In this document: positions 46,532-55,267 of the stretch, piece by piece
How positions within the stretch are numbered: the first letter of the stretch is position 1
Layout: every line of letters begins with the position of its first letter
Source of the DNA: a virus
Strand: one strand, 5' to 3'
DNA length: 55,321 bases
Virus record (IMG/VR): IMGVR_UViG_3300025000_000129
Location: 1-55,321 of that record
Made by a program: the position numbers and the translations under genes
Notes under the pieces: model-generated
What the model was told of the DNA's origin: nothing
The model's database searches: none
Seen by the model: only the letters and a program-made list of their open reading frames with translations

Positions 46532-46970
46532 TCGGCACACCCTCTTTCATTAAAACTTCTTTTTGAATTTTTTTAACCTTATTTCTGTTGTTCCAAAATG
46601 CAGGGCTTATGAACGGGTCAGGAAATCCAGGGGAATGGCTGTCGCCGTACTCCTGGAATACCCCCTCGATGGCTTCCGGATGCTCTTTTAGATTAACGCC
46701 CACCTGAGAATAGATGTAATTGCCATCTTTCTTTGCTGGGGTCGCTTCTATGGCATCGTAAACCTCGCCGGTTCGTTTATGCCGTGCTGCTCCGGCTTTC
46801 ATGTCGTCAACAATAGGTTTTACAGATTCGTCAATAGCCTTTGCAACAGCTTCATCGACATTCCGGCCAGCTCGTTCGACTTTTTTGAGGTATTCATCAA
46901 AGCCAGTTAAATTTATCCCGGCTCCGAGTGCTGTTTTGCCGTATGTGCCGTAGCTCCATTGTCTAGCCAT
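46524..46970 (-). CDS. HK97 gp10-like tail protein, 148 aa
   Basis: NLTGFDEYLKKVERAGRNVD, KPIVDDMKAGAARHKRTGEV, IEGVFQEYGDSHSPGFPDPF and ISPAFWNNRNKV are the consensus blocks of the HK97 gp10 family, which joins head-completion to the tail. It overlaps its neighbours by one base or less. Confidence 0.88.
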   Translation of the reverse strand: MARQWSYGTYGKTALGAGINLTGFDEYLKKVERAGRNVDEAVAKAIDESVKPIVDDMKAGAARHKRTGEVYDAIEATPAKKDGNYIYSQVGVNLKEHPEAIEGVFQEYGDSHSPGFPDPFISPAFWNNRNKVKKIQKEVLMKEGVPID

Positions 46971-47437
46971 TAGGCATTCACCGTCCTGCGCACCTTCAAG
47001 ATCATGAATTGGTTTCGCATCTCAACGTTCTCGATGTTCGTAACCTCATAGGCTGGCTTGTTTGCGGTGTGGGCATCAATCTGCGTTTGCAAGTCTGCCA
47101 GAATTTCCGCATCAGGTTCTACTTTATCAGCCTCGATTTGATAAGCTGCATTGAGACCGTCCATTGTAGTCTGCCAAGGGTTAAGCATACCTTCAGGCAT
47201 TACCCTGTCCTTTTCAGTGATATCTGGACGGTACCACATTGTTAATTCTGCTGTATCCATGACAGTCAGGCTTCCTGACTGCACATTCTCTGTTCCGCCT
47301 TTACCCTTCCAGTTGCAAAAGTCAAGCGCCGGGTCTGCGTCCACATAGGATATGTCTGAGGCTCCGTTTACGTCTGTGGAGGTGCGGTGCTGCAAGCGGA
47401 TTGGGGTTGCCATTTGCTGAATATTAGGCTTAAACAT
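46970..47437 (-). CDS. Head-tail adaptor / head closure protein, 155 aa
   Basis: IRLQHRTSTDVNGASDISYV, TELTMWYRPDITEKDRVM-like strands and NVEMRNQFMILKVRRTVNA fit the head-closure (SPP1 gp16/HK97 adaptor) fold. Genes on either side are connector and gp10, which supports this assignment. Confidence 0.8.
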   Translation of the reverse strand: MFKPNIQQMATPIRLQHRTSTDVNGASDISYVDADPALDFCNWKGKGGTENVQSGSLTVMDTAELTMWYRPDITEKDRVMPEGMLNPWQTTMDGLNAAYQIEADKVEPDAEILADLQTQIDAHTANKPAYEVTNIENVEMRNQFMILKVRRTVNA

Positions 47438-47441
47438 ATCA

Positions 47442-48002
47442 TCACCCCGCTGTCGTGAATTGAATCACTGTGTACTTAAGCTTGCGACCGGAATCGTCTG
47501 TTATGCTGTCAATTACGATTGCATATTGTGTGGATGCATCCAGATTGCTGTCCGGTGCAATGGTCAGTATCTTTTTTGTGAGGTCCAAGGTTATGGTAAT
47601 TGGAATCTCTGCCAATGTGCACACTTTAACCAGTTTAATACTGTAGGCGCTGATCATGTTATTGAGTGTCAGTGTCGGGGTTACATCCACAGCTGCCCCC
47701 GTTGCTCCATTGAGCGGAACGCTGACTATCGCAGGTTTTGAGCTTGTCATTGCAAGCTGTGTCAGCAATATGTGGAAGGCTGCACTGAACTTTACCTCAC
47801 CGCTTGACAGATTCCACAGGTCGGTTACGCCAACAGTAAGAGTAGCTATGCCGAGACTGCTTTCAAGCTGGGCGATTGTAACTCCGCCGCCCAGCATGTA
47901 TTGTTTTGCAGCTAAGACTTTAGGCAACAAGGCATTGTCGGTAAATGTTCCGCTGATAGTCATACCAGCTTTTACAGCGGTAAGCAGTTCGGCATCAGTC
48001 AT
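47442..48002 (-). CDS. Head-tail connector with Ig-like C-terminus, 186 aa
   Basis: The N-terminal 95 residues are helical like gp6-type connectors (ELLTAVKAGMTISGTFTDNA, LPKVLAAKQYMLGGGVTIAQ, FSAAFHILLTQLAM). From about 98, PAIVSVPLNGATGAAVDVTP and KKILTIAPDSNLDASTQYAI form an SbsA/Big_5-type Ig-like domain similar to that of the tail protein. The fusion of a connector to this domain is uncommon. Confidence 0.78.
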   Translation of the reverse strand: MTDAELLTAVKAGMTISGTFTDNALLPKVLAAKQYMLGGGVTIAQLESSLGIATLTVGVTDLWNLSSGEVKFSAAFHILLTQLAMTSSKPAIVSVPLNGATGAAVDVTPTLTLNNMISAYSIKLVKVCTLAEIPITITLDLTKKILTIAPDSNLDASTQYAIVIDSITDDSGRKLKYTVIQFTTAG

Positions 48003-48016
48003 TTATGCCTCACCCC

Positions 48017-48985
48017 TTATACTACAAAATAAGCATCAACCGCATGTCCATCAAGAGCACTATTCAAGTCAATTGTGTTTCCCTCAAGCAATGTTGCCGA
48101 CACCGCTACTGTGGGCTCTGTGGCCTCGACAACGTTATTGAGGAACGTGTGAGCGGTAAGCAGTGTATTGTGTGCCAATTCATAAGGCAAGCCGAGCTTA
48201 TCACCGAATCCAATTGCGGTAGTTGCTCCGAGCCCATCATGCGCAGGAATATCCACAAGAGTGATTTCATCGAATGCCAAACTGCCAACGACCGTACCTG
48301 GGGTATTAACGGTGAATACCGGAAGTTGTTCCTCGATGCTCGCTCCGTTTCTTTTTCCGTACACTGTCACGCGAATGGCTTTAATATCACCGGCAGTACC
48401 ACCAGCGGTTGCTGTGGCATTACGCGCGCAAGGCGGATCTGTGAGTTCTGTTGAAATAGAGTCAACCGGGGAAAGTCCACCGGAGAAATATACCGATCCA
48501 GCTTCACCTGTTGCTATGGCTGCTGTATCCCAATTTCCACCAGCTACACAAGTGACTGCTGCAAGTGATACCGTGCCGAGTGATGTCAACGCCCTAATTG
48601 CCGTCTGGATGTTGGCTGCTGCATTTTTGGCCGCCGTAGTGTTAGCCAGTGCAATGTTAATGGCTTTTGTTGCATCAGTTTTGGTTACAGCCAGTGTATC
48701 ATTTCCGGCTGTGGTCAGGATAACTTTAAGCTCGTTAGCAAGAGCACCCTCAGACGCCGGAATGGTGATTGTCAATATATCGGTTACGGCTGAAGCGGCT
48801 TTGATTACTGCTGTAGCTGCAACATTAATTGCGGGACAAGCTTTGGCGGCGTGTATGCCGTCTGTGTCTGCTGCTATGGCTTCCTCTGCTGTCCAGTTTA
48901 GGTGAGCGATAAAACCTCTGTCAACAGATATGCCATCGACATCTGTCTGTATTTTCTGACCTCTCTTATGATTAAATGGATACAT
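48017..48985 (-). CDS. Virion structural protein (head decoration-like), 322 aa
   Basis: Ala/Thr-rich, beta-rich protein with no firm family: MYPFNHKRGQKIQTDVDGIS, LTITIPASEGALANELKVIL, DIKAIRVTVYGKRNGA, HAVDAYFVV. Its position right after the capsid gene is typical for head decoration or capsid-stabilising proteins. Confidence 0.7.
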   Translation of the reverse strand: MYPFNHKRGQKIQTDVDGISVDRGFIAHLNWTAEEAIAADTDGIHAAKACPAINVAATAVIKAASAVTDILTITIPASEGALANELKVILTTAGNDTLAVTKTDATKAINIALANTTAAKNAAANIQTAIRALTSLGTVSLAAVTCVAGGNWDTAAIATGEAGSVYFSGGLSPVDSISTELTDPPCARNATATAGGTAGDIKAIRVTVYGKRNGASIEEQLPVFTVNTPGTVVGSLAFDEITLVDIPAHDGLGATTAIGFGDKLGLPYELAHNTLLTAHTFLNNVVEATEPTVAVSATLLEGNTIDLNSALDGHAVDAYFVV

Positions 48986-49029
48986 ATTTATTCTCCCTTC
49001 TATCCGCTTAAAAACACGAAATAGTAAGA

Positions 49030-49056
49030 AGCCCGGGAGTTAATCCGGGCTCTCTG
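49030..49056 (-). terminator. Attenuating terminator after the capsid gene
   Basis: AGCCCGG-ATTAACT-CCCGGGCT hairpin followed by TCTTACT; a modest T-tract. It would raise capsid transcript levels relative to distal genes. Confidence 0.6.
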
Positions 49057-49069
49057 TTATACGCCCTGG

Positions 49070-50356
49070 TTATGCGCCCTTCTTTACAATAACTACGCCG
49101 TTCGGGTCAATGAGCTTGCCGTCAGCTATAAGTATAGCTTTGTCAATCCACTCATTGGTGTCATGGTCGAAGTACCTGAACATGGTCATCTGCATGTTGC
49201 TGTTGAAGCCATAGTTTTTGAGGTTGCAATATACAGCAACAACATCTGTAACGGCTGCGGTGTCGTAAGGAGCTATGATATCATCTTCGACTTCAATAAC
49301 TTCCTTGCCGCCGAATCTCTCCTGAGGTCCATCGGTTATACCGTAGTTGATTCTACCCACAGGCTGACCGTTTGCATCAACCATGCCGTCAATGTAGCCT
49401 TCAAAAGTTCCGGAAGCCATGAAGAATGCAGCACCGGCTTTATAGGCAAGAGGCATTTTAGCGAATACTTTCTTCTTCCAGCTGTCCCACGCTGCGAACT
49501 CTGCGGATGTAAGGGTAACTATCTGAGCTGCGGGAACTCTTGTATCTACAGTGATTCCAAGAGGACTTGTTCCGCCAGCACCTGCCATTACGGCCAGGTC
49601 GATTGCCTTGATCATTGCTTCCACAATCAAGTCGGTGATAGTGTTTTCAAAGCCGGTAAGGGTTGTAGTTTCAGCCAGCAGAGATGTGGAAACCTTGCAT
49701 TCCAGGCCGTAATAGCTGAACGCAATACTGGTATTTGCGGTGACTTTCTTCTTGTCGGAGGTTGCTGATTCGCCTATCCATGTTGCAGTCGGCGCGAGGG
49801 AGAGGATTGGTATTGTTACGCCACCTCTTATAGCAAGTTTCCTTACCCTTGCGAATACCTGACCATATACGGTTATCTTTTTGATAACTTCGTTTAGGAT
49901 CGTGCTGGGAATCACGGCTGTTACTTCTGAAACTGTAGTCATTGCATCAAGTCTGAGTTCAGGGGTAACCTTGCCGGTTTTTGCAAAATTCATGAACGCG
50001 GTTCTGTATTCCACTGTGCCGTATACATCTTCCGGTTCAGCTGTTCTTTGTGCAGGCTGTACTACAGGTCCTACACCGTAAGTGCCAAGAGGATTCATCT
50101 GTCCCTGGGGAGTTGCGCCTCTGTTTTCGCCTGCTGCTGGAGCGGCGGGGCGCGTCATGGATGCTGCGCCGGGAGTGGGATCATCAACTATTGCATCGAT
50201 CATGCTTCTGAGTTCTGCAATTTCGGCGTTCAATGTGTCGAGTTCAGCATTGATGCTTCTAAGTTCTACCACTTCCGTAGCCGCATTTGATCTGGTAATA
50301 AGTTCTGCTTTCCTAGCCTCTTTTGCGGCCAGCATTTTTTTAAGTTTTTCTTTCAT
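49070..50356 (-). CDS. HK97-type major capsid protein, 428 aa
   Basis: The N-terminal 60 residues are a coiled-coil delta/scaffold (EKLKKMLAAKEARKAELITR). A Gly/Pro/Ala linker follows, then the HK97 fold: RTAFMNFAKTGKV, VIPSTILNEVIKKITVYGQV, GGVTIPILSLAPTATWIGES, NRINYGITDGPQERFGG-like loop and FRYFDHDTNEWIDKAILIAD. The protease encoded next to it should remove the delta region. Confidence 0.95.
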   Translation of the reverse strand: MKEKLKKMLAAKEARKAELITRSNAATEVVELRSINAELDTLNAEIAELRSMIDAIVDDPTPGAASMTRPAAPAAGENRGATPQGQMNPLGTYGVGPVVQPAQRTAEPEDVYGTVEYRTAFMNFAKTGKVTPELRLDAMTTVSEVTAVIPSTILNEVIKKITVYGQVFARVRKLAIRGGVTIPILSLAPTATWIGESATSDKKKVTANTSIAFSYYGLECKVSTSLLAETTTLTGFENTITDLIVEAMIKAIDLAVMAGAGGTSPLGITVDTRVPAAQIVTLTSAEFAAWDSWKKKVFAKMPLAYKAGAAFFMASGTFEGYIDGMVDANGQPVGRINYGITDGPQERFGGKEVIEVEDDIIAPYDTAAVTDVVAVYCNLKNYGFNSNMQMTMFRYFDHDTNEWIDKAILIADGKLIDPNGVVIVKKGA

Positions 50357-50366
50357 GTTTTCACCT

Positions 50367-51032
50367 TTAACCTTTCGATTTAATTTGGTTTCTGAGTTTC
50401 AATACTTCCAGCTCGTTGGTACTGTTTGTTACCTTTGACCGCGCATTCTCCAATGCTGCTTTATCCACACTGTCCAGTGCTTCGTCACGGGCTGCCGTTA
50501 TGTTAGTCTCCTCATACTGAGGTGACCATAGCGCTGATAATTCGAAGATCCTTTTGAACTTATAAATCTCTCTTGTGGGAAGGTTACTGTCCAGATTGAG
50601 CCATTTTTCCTCTTTGACAGTAAAAGAAAAGGACATTCCTGAAACGTCCTGCCTCTTTACTGCGGAATATAAAGACCTTGCTTCCGCATTGTTTTCCACG
50701 TCAAGTTTTGCCCTGAAACTTAATCCTTTTTCATTGATAATGAGCTGCATTGTGGAATTAGTGTTGTTGTTCCGGCTTCTTGCCAGTGGGATTGCCCTGC
50801 CATTGTGATGGATAAAAAGCGGTACATCTTTCAAATCAGCACCGTCAAGGGCTCCGCGTTTTATAACTTCAATAAACCACCCGCCCACATTTGTTTCGAC
50901 TTCATACGGTATTGCAAAACCTTCAATTATTGCACCAGGTTCGTCAGCGGTTGGATCTACCGCTCTGATTTCCTGAATTTCGTAGTATCTTTTAATTTCA
51001 TCGTCTCTTTGCTCTATAGCATGTTTTGCCAC
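50367..51032 (-). CDS. HK97-type prohead protease, 221 aa
   Basis: GFAIPYEVETNVGGWFIEVI, LFIHHNGRAIPLAR (catalytic histidine region), and RQDVSGMSFSFTV (catalytic serine). It is a U35-type serine protease. The C-terminal tail is helical. It starts at a GTG after GGAGG and overlaps the portal stop region. Confidence 0.93.
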   Translation of the reverse strand: MAKHAIEQRDDEIKRYYEIQEIRAVDPTADEPGAIIEGFAIPYEVETNVGGWFIEVIKRGALDGADLKDVPLFIHHNGRAIPLARSRNNNTNSTMQLIINEKGLSFRAKLDVENNAEARSLYSAVKRQDVSGMSFSFTVKEEKWLNLDSNLPTREIYKFKRIFELSALWSPQYEETNITAARDEALDSVDKAALENARSKVTNSTNELEVLKLRNQIKSKG

Positions 51033-51033
51033 T

Positions 51034-52281
51034 TCATTTACCTCCTTGATTTGATTGTGTGCCTTTTGCCTGTTTCAATTGATATTCATTTGCCAGCGTT
51101 ACATCGATATAATTAAGCGACATTGTGCGCCTTGATCCTGTTCCATCTTCCAGCGGAGGATAGCCAAGTACGGCAAGCTTCTGGTCGTCGCTCAATAACC
51201 CTTGTTCGCCGGTTGTCTTTAAGAGTTCGAGCTTCGATTTGGTGCTCAGGTACATCATCAGTCGATGATAGAACACCATTTCATTGCCCACATCAAGCTC
51301 ACGCGGGGTGAATAATGTGCTTGAAAATGCCTGCCCAAGTCTGATTAATATAGGCTCAAGCGTTTTCTCGTAAAATGATTGATACAGATCATCGGTGTAA
51401 TCACCTGAAAGAATCGGCATTGAAACACCATACCAGTTTAATACCTTGTCCTGGAGGAATTGCATTGTGTCTTTTTCAATTAGCTTTGGGTCTATGGTCA
51501 ACGGGGTAAGGTCGCCCTTGAGATCTGTGGTTACTATTGCGCTATCTCCACCTGCTATTGCTTTCTCAAGCCGTTGCCGTTCTGCTATCTGCAGGTCATT
51601 ATCCATCATGGTATTGATTTTTGCCACGACTTTGATACTGAGGCTTGTTTTAATGGCCTTTCCTATACCCTGTAGCGCAATGTCGTTTATCTCCAGCACC
51701 TTCAAGAGGGCTGCGTTGTCTGGTTGACCGTTTAAGCCACCGCCCATGATATCGTTGACAGAAAACTTCTTGCGCAAGTGGATGATCTCGGAATAAGCTA
51801 TGGTGTAGTTTTGGCCGTTGGAGAAGTACAGTTTTACGAACAACTTACCGGTTTCGTCCTGCATGAATTCCACAGTTGTAGGATTGAGTGGGTAAAACCC
51901 TGTGAAATATTTCTGCGGAGTGCCCCTGACATCATAAGCGAGATCATATGTGGGGTAAATAAAGCAGTTGTAATTCATCATCAGCTGCCAGGTGATCTTC
52001 TCCAAAAATTCGCTTGTGGTCATAAGCTCATTTGGTTTAAATTTGAACAGCCTGTTAATGCTGCTTTTCGGCGATTTCTGCATGTTATTACTATCTGTTA
52101 GTATGTGACGCGGATGGAGTTTGCTAATCTCAGTTGCTATGCAGTCAATACACATTTGCACCACGTCGGACACGTAGATGTTCTGTCCGAACTGACTAAA
52201 TACAGGGGTAAAGCCGTTCATCATCTGGGCGTATTGCAGCTGCTTGCTCTGGTTGTTTTTTACCAAGCTTTGTAATAGCAT
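51034..52281 (-). CDS. HK97-type portal protein, 415 aa
   Basis: VSDVVQMCIDCIATEISKLH, LEKITWQLMMNYNCFIYPTY, FYPLNPTTVEFMQDETGKLF, GIGKAIKTSLSIKVVAKINT, and the wing/clip helix LDVGNEMVFYHRLMMYLSTK are hallmarks of the portal. It is the dodecameric DNA channel, next to the protease as usual. Confidence 0.95.
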   Translation of the reverse strand: MLLQSLVKNNQSKQLQYAQMMNGFTPVFSQFGQNIYVSDVVQMCIDCIATEISKLHPRHILTDSNNMQKSPKSSINRLFKFKPNELMTTSEFLEKITWQLMMNYNCFIYPTYDLAYDVRGTPQKYFTGFYPLNPTTVEFMQDETGKLFVKLYFSNGQNYTIAYSEIIHLRKKFSVNDIMGGGLNGQPDNAALLKVLEINDIALQGIGKAIKTSLSIKVVAKINTMMDNDLQIAERQRLEKAIAGGDSAIVTTDLKGDLTPLTIDPKLIEKDTMQFLQDKVLNWYGVSMPILSGDYTDDLYQSFYEKTLEPILIRLGQAFSSTLFTPRELDVGNEMVFYHRLMMYLSTKSKLELLKTTGEQGLLSDDQKLAVLGYPPLEDGTGSRRTMSLNYIDVTLANEYQLKQAKGTQSNQGGK

Positions 52282-52287
52282 TCTTTA

Positions 52288-52434
52288 TCACCTTCTTTTT
52301 GCAAAAAAATAAGCGAATGCTATGAAGCAAGCGCCCAAAACAATAAACCCGGCCGGGACATAAATCATAAACACGCCATACGATAAAAGCGACATCCCAA
52401 TTGTAAGAAAAATGTCGTCAATGTATTTTTTCAA
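52288..52434 (-). CDS. Small two-helix membrane protein, 48 aa
   Basis: Starts with TTG: KKYIDDIFLTIGMSLLSYGV, then VPAGFIVLGACFIAFAYFFA and a KRR end. Two transmembrane helices and a positive C-terminus. GAGGTGATAAC upstream; overlaps the Ntn-hydrolase stop by 4 bases (TTGA). It lies inside the packaging/head operon, an unusual place for a membrane protein. Confidence 0.6.
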   Translation of the reverse strand: MKKYIDDIFLTIGMSLLSYGVFMIYVPAGFIVLGACFIAFAYFFAKRR

Positions 52435-52982
52435 GTTATCACCTCACTATTGAGTTGAACAATGTTAAATGGACTTCTTACGCCAGCACTGAATTCTTCT
52501 GCTGCTTGGAGAGCTTGCGTTATTCTGTCAGTTGGGCTTTTGCCTTGTGTGGAGTATAGAGAGCCGAGCGCATAACCTTGCCCACATCCGCACGCATTAT
52601 ATGGGGCTCGTGCTTCTGCAACTTGAAAATCAGATTCAATGCAGAACAATCTGCCTTTATATCCAACAAGAAAGGTTCCGCCTGTGTCCTCACCGTTTTC
52701 AACCTTCGCATACCCACCCTGTTTTAAACATGTTCTTACAGCATCCACAAAGTCAGTCACCATGTAGGCAAATACGTCCTGCTTTTCCTTTATGGCAGGT
52801 GGGGCGAAACTATATCTCAGGAGCTGCCCCATGCGGAAAGATGAGGTGAAACCAATAATAAAATCACCGTTGATAAACACTTTACTGTCAGCCCGCCTTT
52901 GTATTTCGTATCCAGCTACACTGGCGCTATCGGCTCCCATATAAATTGTCCCATTATCAATAAGTCCTGCAATACAAGTCAA
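52431..52982 (-). CDS. Proteasome-like Ntn hydrolase, 183 aa
   Basis: TTG start, then TCIAGLIDNGTIYMGADSAS: after removal of the first Met the Thr2 would be an N-terminal nucleophile, as in HslV/20S beta subunits. FIIGFTSSFRMGQLL and GTFLVGYKGRLFCIESDFQV add the matching strands. Stand-alone phage members lie in structural operons. A role in cleaving an assembly factor is possible but unproven. GAGGTGAT lies 8 bases upstream. Confidence 0.8.
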   Translation of the reverse strand: MTCIAGLIDNGTIYMGADSASVAGYEIQRRADSKVFINGDFIIGFTSSFRMGQLLRYSFAPPAIKEKQDVFAYMVTDFVDAVRTCLKQGGYAKVENGEDTGGTFLVGYKGRLFCIESDFQVAEARAPYNACGCGQGYALGSLYSTQGKSPTDRITQALQAAEEFSAGVRSPFNIVQLNSEVIT

Positions 52983-53001
52983 ACGTATATCACCTCACTA
53001 T

Positions 53002-54750
53002 TTATGCTGCTTTTCTCTTTACAAGCTCAAGAAATTCTGTCCTGTTGTCGATGTAGACTCTGTAAGCTATCATCATGGTCACACTGCCATCAATTTTCTT
53101 TTCGTCTTTGCCTTGAATTTTAACGGCCATGCATTCCATTTTTTTGTTTACGATCATTGCTGTATTCTCAAGGCAATACTTGTCAATCTCATGGTCGTTG
53201 TATACAACAAGGTTGCCTTTGAGATCTTTTTCCAGCAATGTCATGGGTTCAGTCATTGGACCGTAATCCTGTTTCACTCTTACACAGTCAAACCCATAAT
53301 CTTCTGTCATTTCCTTTACCCAATAAACAGCAGACCAATTGTCATAGCCAACCTTGTAAAATCTAATTCCGTAATCCTTATACAGCTTTACAAACCATGC
53401 GGTAACAAGCCGGAAATCGTTCTCATTAGCCAACTCATCATCTGCTTTGGGAGTGATGGTTATGAGTCCAAGCCTTACCCACTCACGGTATTTTGCCTCT
53501 TCCTCTTTGGGCAGATTGTCAAGCTTGGATTCAGGAATGAAGTATTGCTGCAACATGTATTTTTTATTGCTTCCGGGTTTCATCAGGAACGCTCTGGCGC
53601 TTGCAAGGTCGCCGGTCTTGGATAAGTCCACAGCTCCTATTGCAAAGCAGTTCCGGAAGTCCTCAATGTTGAACTTCTCTTTATTCTCAATATCTTCAGC
53701 CATTAACCATGCAGAAGCATTGTTCATTTTTATGTTAAAATCCTTACTGAGAACCAACACTCTTGTCTTTTTGCTGGTCTGTGCTTCTGCTATCATCTGT
53801 CGCAGGTAGCTCCATTTTTTAATAACGCCAAGTCCAGGATTACTTTTATACCATGACTTTTCATCCTGCCAGATTTCTGTTTCATTGTCTTGGGTGTAGA
53901 GCCATATGAGCCAGCGCGGGCGGTCGAGTTCTCCATCTAAAACTTTTCGGGCATCCTTGAGCCTGTCGTCAAGGTACCCGTCATTGACAACACCCTCCGT
54001 AGTAATCTCTCCATAGATTGGTTCATCCTGCGTGGAGAGTGATTGTCTGATAGGCATTGTGGCGGTGTTGTCTTTCATTTCGTGGATTTCGTCCACAGAT
54101 CCTACGGCAATATTACGGCCTTCTTTTGCTCCGGTCTTTGCGGAGATCTTCCGGATGCTGCCTTTATTTTTGTAAGAGAATTTGCCCTTCATTTTTTTAT
54201 TTTTCGGATTGCCGTAGAATATGCCTTTTATGTTTTTGCGGGTGACCTTCTCTATTTTCGGGCTTTCTTCCCGCATGTTGTTGATGGCGTCAAACATTAA
54301 CCCGGCCTGCTCATAGTCGTTGCTGGAACAGAGGATCTTTATTCCTTTTGGACCGCAGAAGAATTCAGCAAGGTCTTGAGCTGCAACAAAGGGAGTTTTC
54401 CCGCATTTCCTGGCTATTAGAAGCAAGTATTCTTGATAAAGCCTCACCCAACGGCCTACTTCATTATCGTATATTTTGAAGCTATAAAACGCTTCCAGAA
54501 ATGCTTTTTGGAAGAGCATTAAAATAAAAGGCTTCCCGGCGAAGGGAGCCTCAAAGTGTTTGCATTCTGATTCTATGAACTTAATACGTTTGTGGGCATC
54601 TTGCATCTCAAAGTGGATGTCCGGACTGTTAAAGTTGCTCAGGAGAATATCCAACATCTGCATGAGCTCATGGCCGATGATGATTTCGCCTATCTTGCAT
54701 TTGTGGATATACTCAAGCAGCCAGGAGCGGGTGCCGTTATGTTCGAACAT
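53002..54750 (-). CDS. Terminase large subunit, 582 aa
   Basis: Walker A-like LIARKCGKTPFVAAQ near residue 110, Walker B with catalytic Glu in GSVDEIHEM at about 219, coupling motif LSTQDEP, and nuclease residues D in AIGAVDLSKTGDLA, YDNWSA and KIDGSVTMMIAYRV. It is of the YmfN/Terminase_1 type common in HK97-like phages. It powers packaging and cuts the concatemer. Confidence 0.95.
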   Translation of the reverse strand: MFEHNGTRSWLLEYIHKCKIGEIIIGHELMQMLDILLSNFNSPDIHFEMQDAHKRIKFIESECKHFEAPFAGKPFILMLFQKAFLEAFYSFKIYDNEVGRWVRLYQEYLLLIARKCGKTPFVAAQDLAEFFCGPKGIKILCSSNDYEQAGLMFDAINNMREESPKIEKVTRKNIKGIFYGNPKNKKMKGKFSYKNKGSIRKISAKTGAKEGRNIAVGSVDEIHEMKDNTATMPIRQSLSTQDEPIYGEITTEGVVNDGYLDDRLKDARKVLDGELDRPRWLIWLYTQDNETEIWQDEKSWYKSNPGLGVIKKWSYLRQMIAEAQTSKKTRVLVLSKDFNIKMNNASAWLMAEDIENKEKFNIEDFRNCFAIGAVDLSKTGDLASARAFLMKPGSNKKYMLQQYFIPESKLDNLPKEEEAKYREWVRLGLITITPKADDELANENDFRLVTAWFVKLYKDYGIRFYKVGYDNWSAVYWVKEMTEDYGFDCVRVKQDYGPMTEPMTLLEKDLKGNLVVYNDHEIDKYCLENTAMIVNKKMECMAVKIQGKDEKKIDGSVTMMIAYRVYIDNRTEFLELVKRKAA

Positions 54751-54931
54751 TAGGCATCAACTCAATTTCATCGATACTGCGCCATTCGTCACAGTAGTCG
54801 GTAGTTATTGTTATATCTTTCCCACTAGGCTTTCCGAGTGGGAAGAATATGCCACTTACCCTATGCATCTCCCTTGTACCTTTATCTATAGCAAAAATCT
54901 CTTTCGAGATATAAAGTATCATACCTATCAT
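54737..54931 (-). CDS. Small protein between terminase subunits, 64 aa
   Basis: MIGMILYISKEIFAIDKGTR, ending EWRSIDEIELMPNVRT; beta-rich. Start uncertain between 54931 and 54922 because GGAG lies 3 or 12 bases away. It overlaps the large terminase start by 14 bases. Unrecognised. Confidence 0.55.
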   Translation of the reverse strand: MIGMILYISKEIFAIDKGTREMHRVSGIFFPLGKPSGKDITITTDYCDEWRSIDEIELMPNVRT

Positions 54932-54937
54932 CAACTC

Positions 54938-55267
54938 CTAATCCTCATATTCATCTAGCCCGTCATCCTCTTCGACGGTGTTTTTGAGCCTTATTATATT
55001 CAACTTATTTACAATATTTGAATACGCCTCGCTCAGTCTGGCATACTCTTTTACTGCTGGAACTTGTTTTTGTAATTCAGGGAAATCCTTGTGAACCTTT
55101 ATCGTCCCGGAAGCTTCAATAGCCTCTTCCAACTCCACACACATGGAATGTAAAAAAGCCGCCTTCCGGATTAGACCGTCAGCAGCTTTGCGCGTGGAAT
55201 CGTCAGTTTCAGCGAAGAGCTCAGTCCATCTCGCAAGTTCTTTCGCAAGTTCCTCTTGTTTCGGCAT
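54938..55267 (-). CDS. Terminase small subunit, second copy (P27-like), 109 aa
   Basis: Entirely helical: KEELARWTELFAETDDSTRK-like start (MPKQEELAKELARWTELFAE), RKAADGLIRKAAFLHSMCVE, and KVHKDFPELQKQVPAVKEYA, matching P27-type small terminases. TGGAGG lies 11 bases upstream. It is directly before the large terminase and so is probably its true partner, leaving the role of the other small terminase (1066-1863) open. Confidence 0.8.
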   Translation of the reverse strand: MPKQEELAKELARWTELFAETDDSTRKAADGLIRKAAFLHSMCVELEEAIEASGTIKVHKDFPELQKQVPAVKEYARLSEAYSNIVNKLNIIRLKNTVEEDDGLDEYED

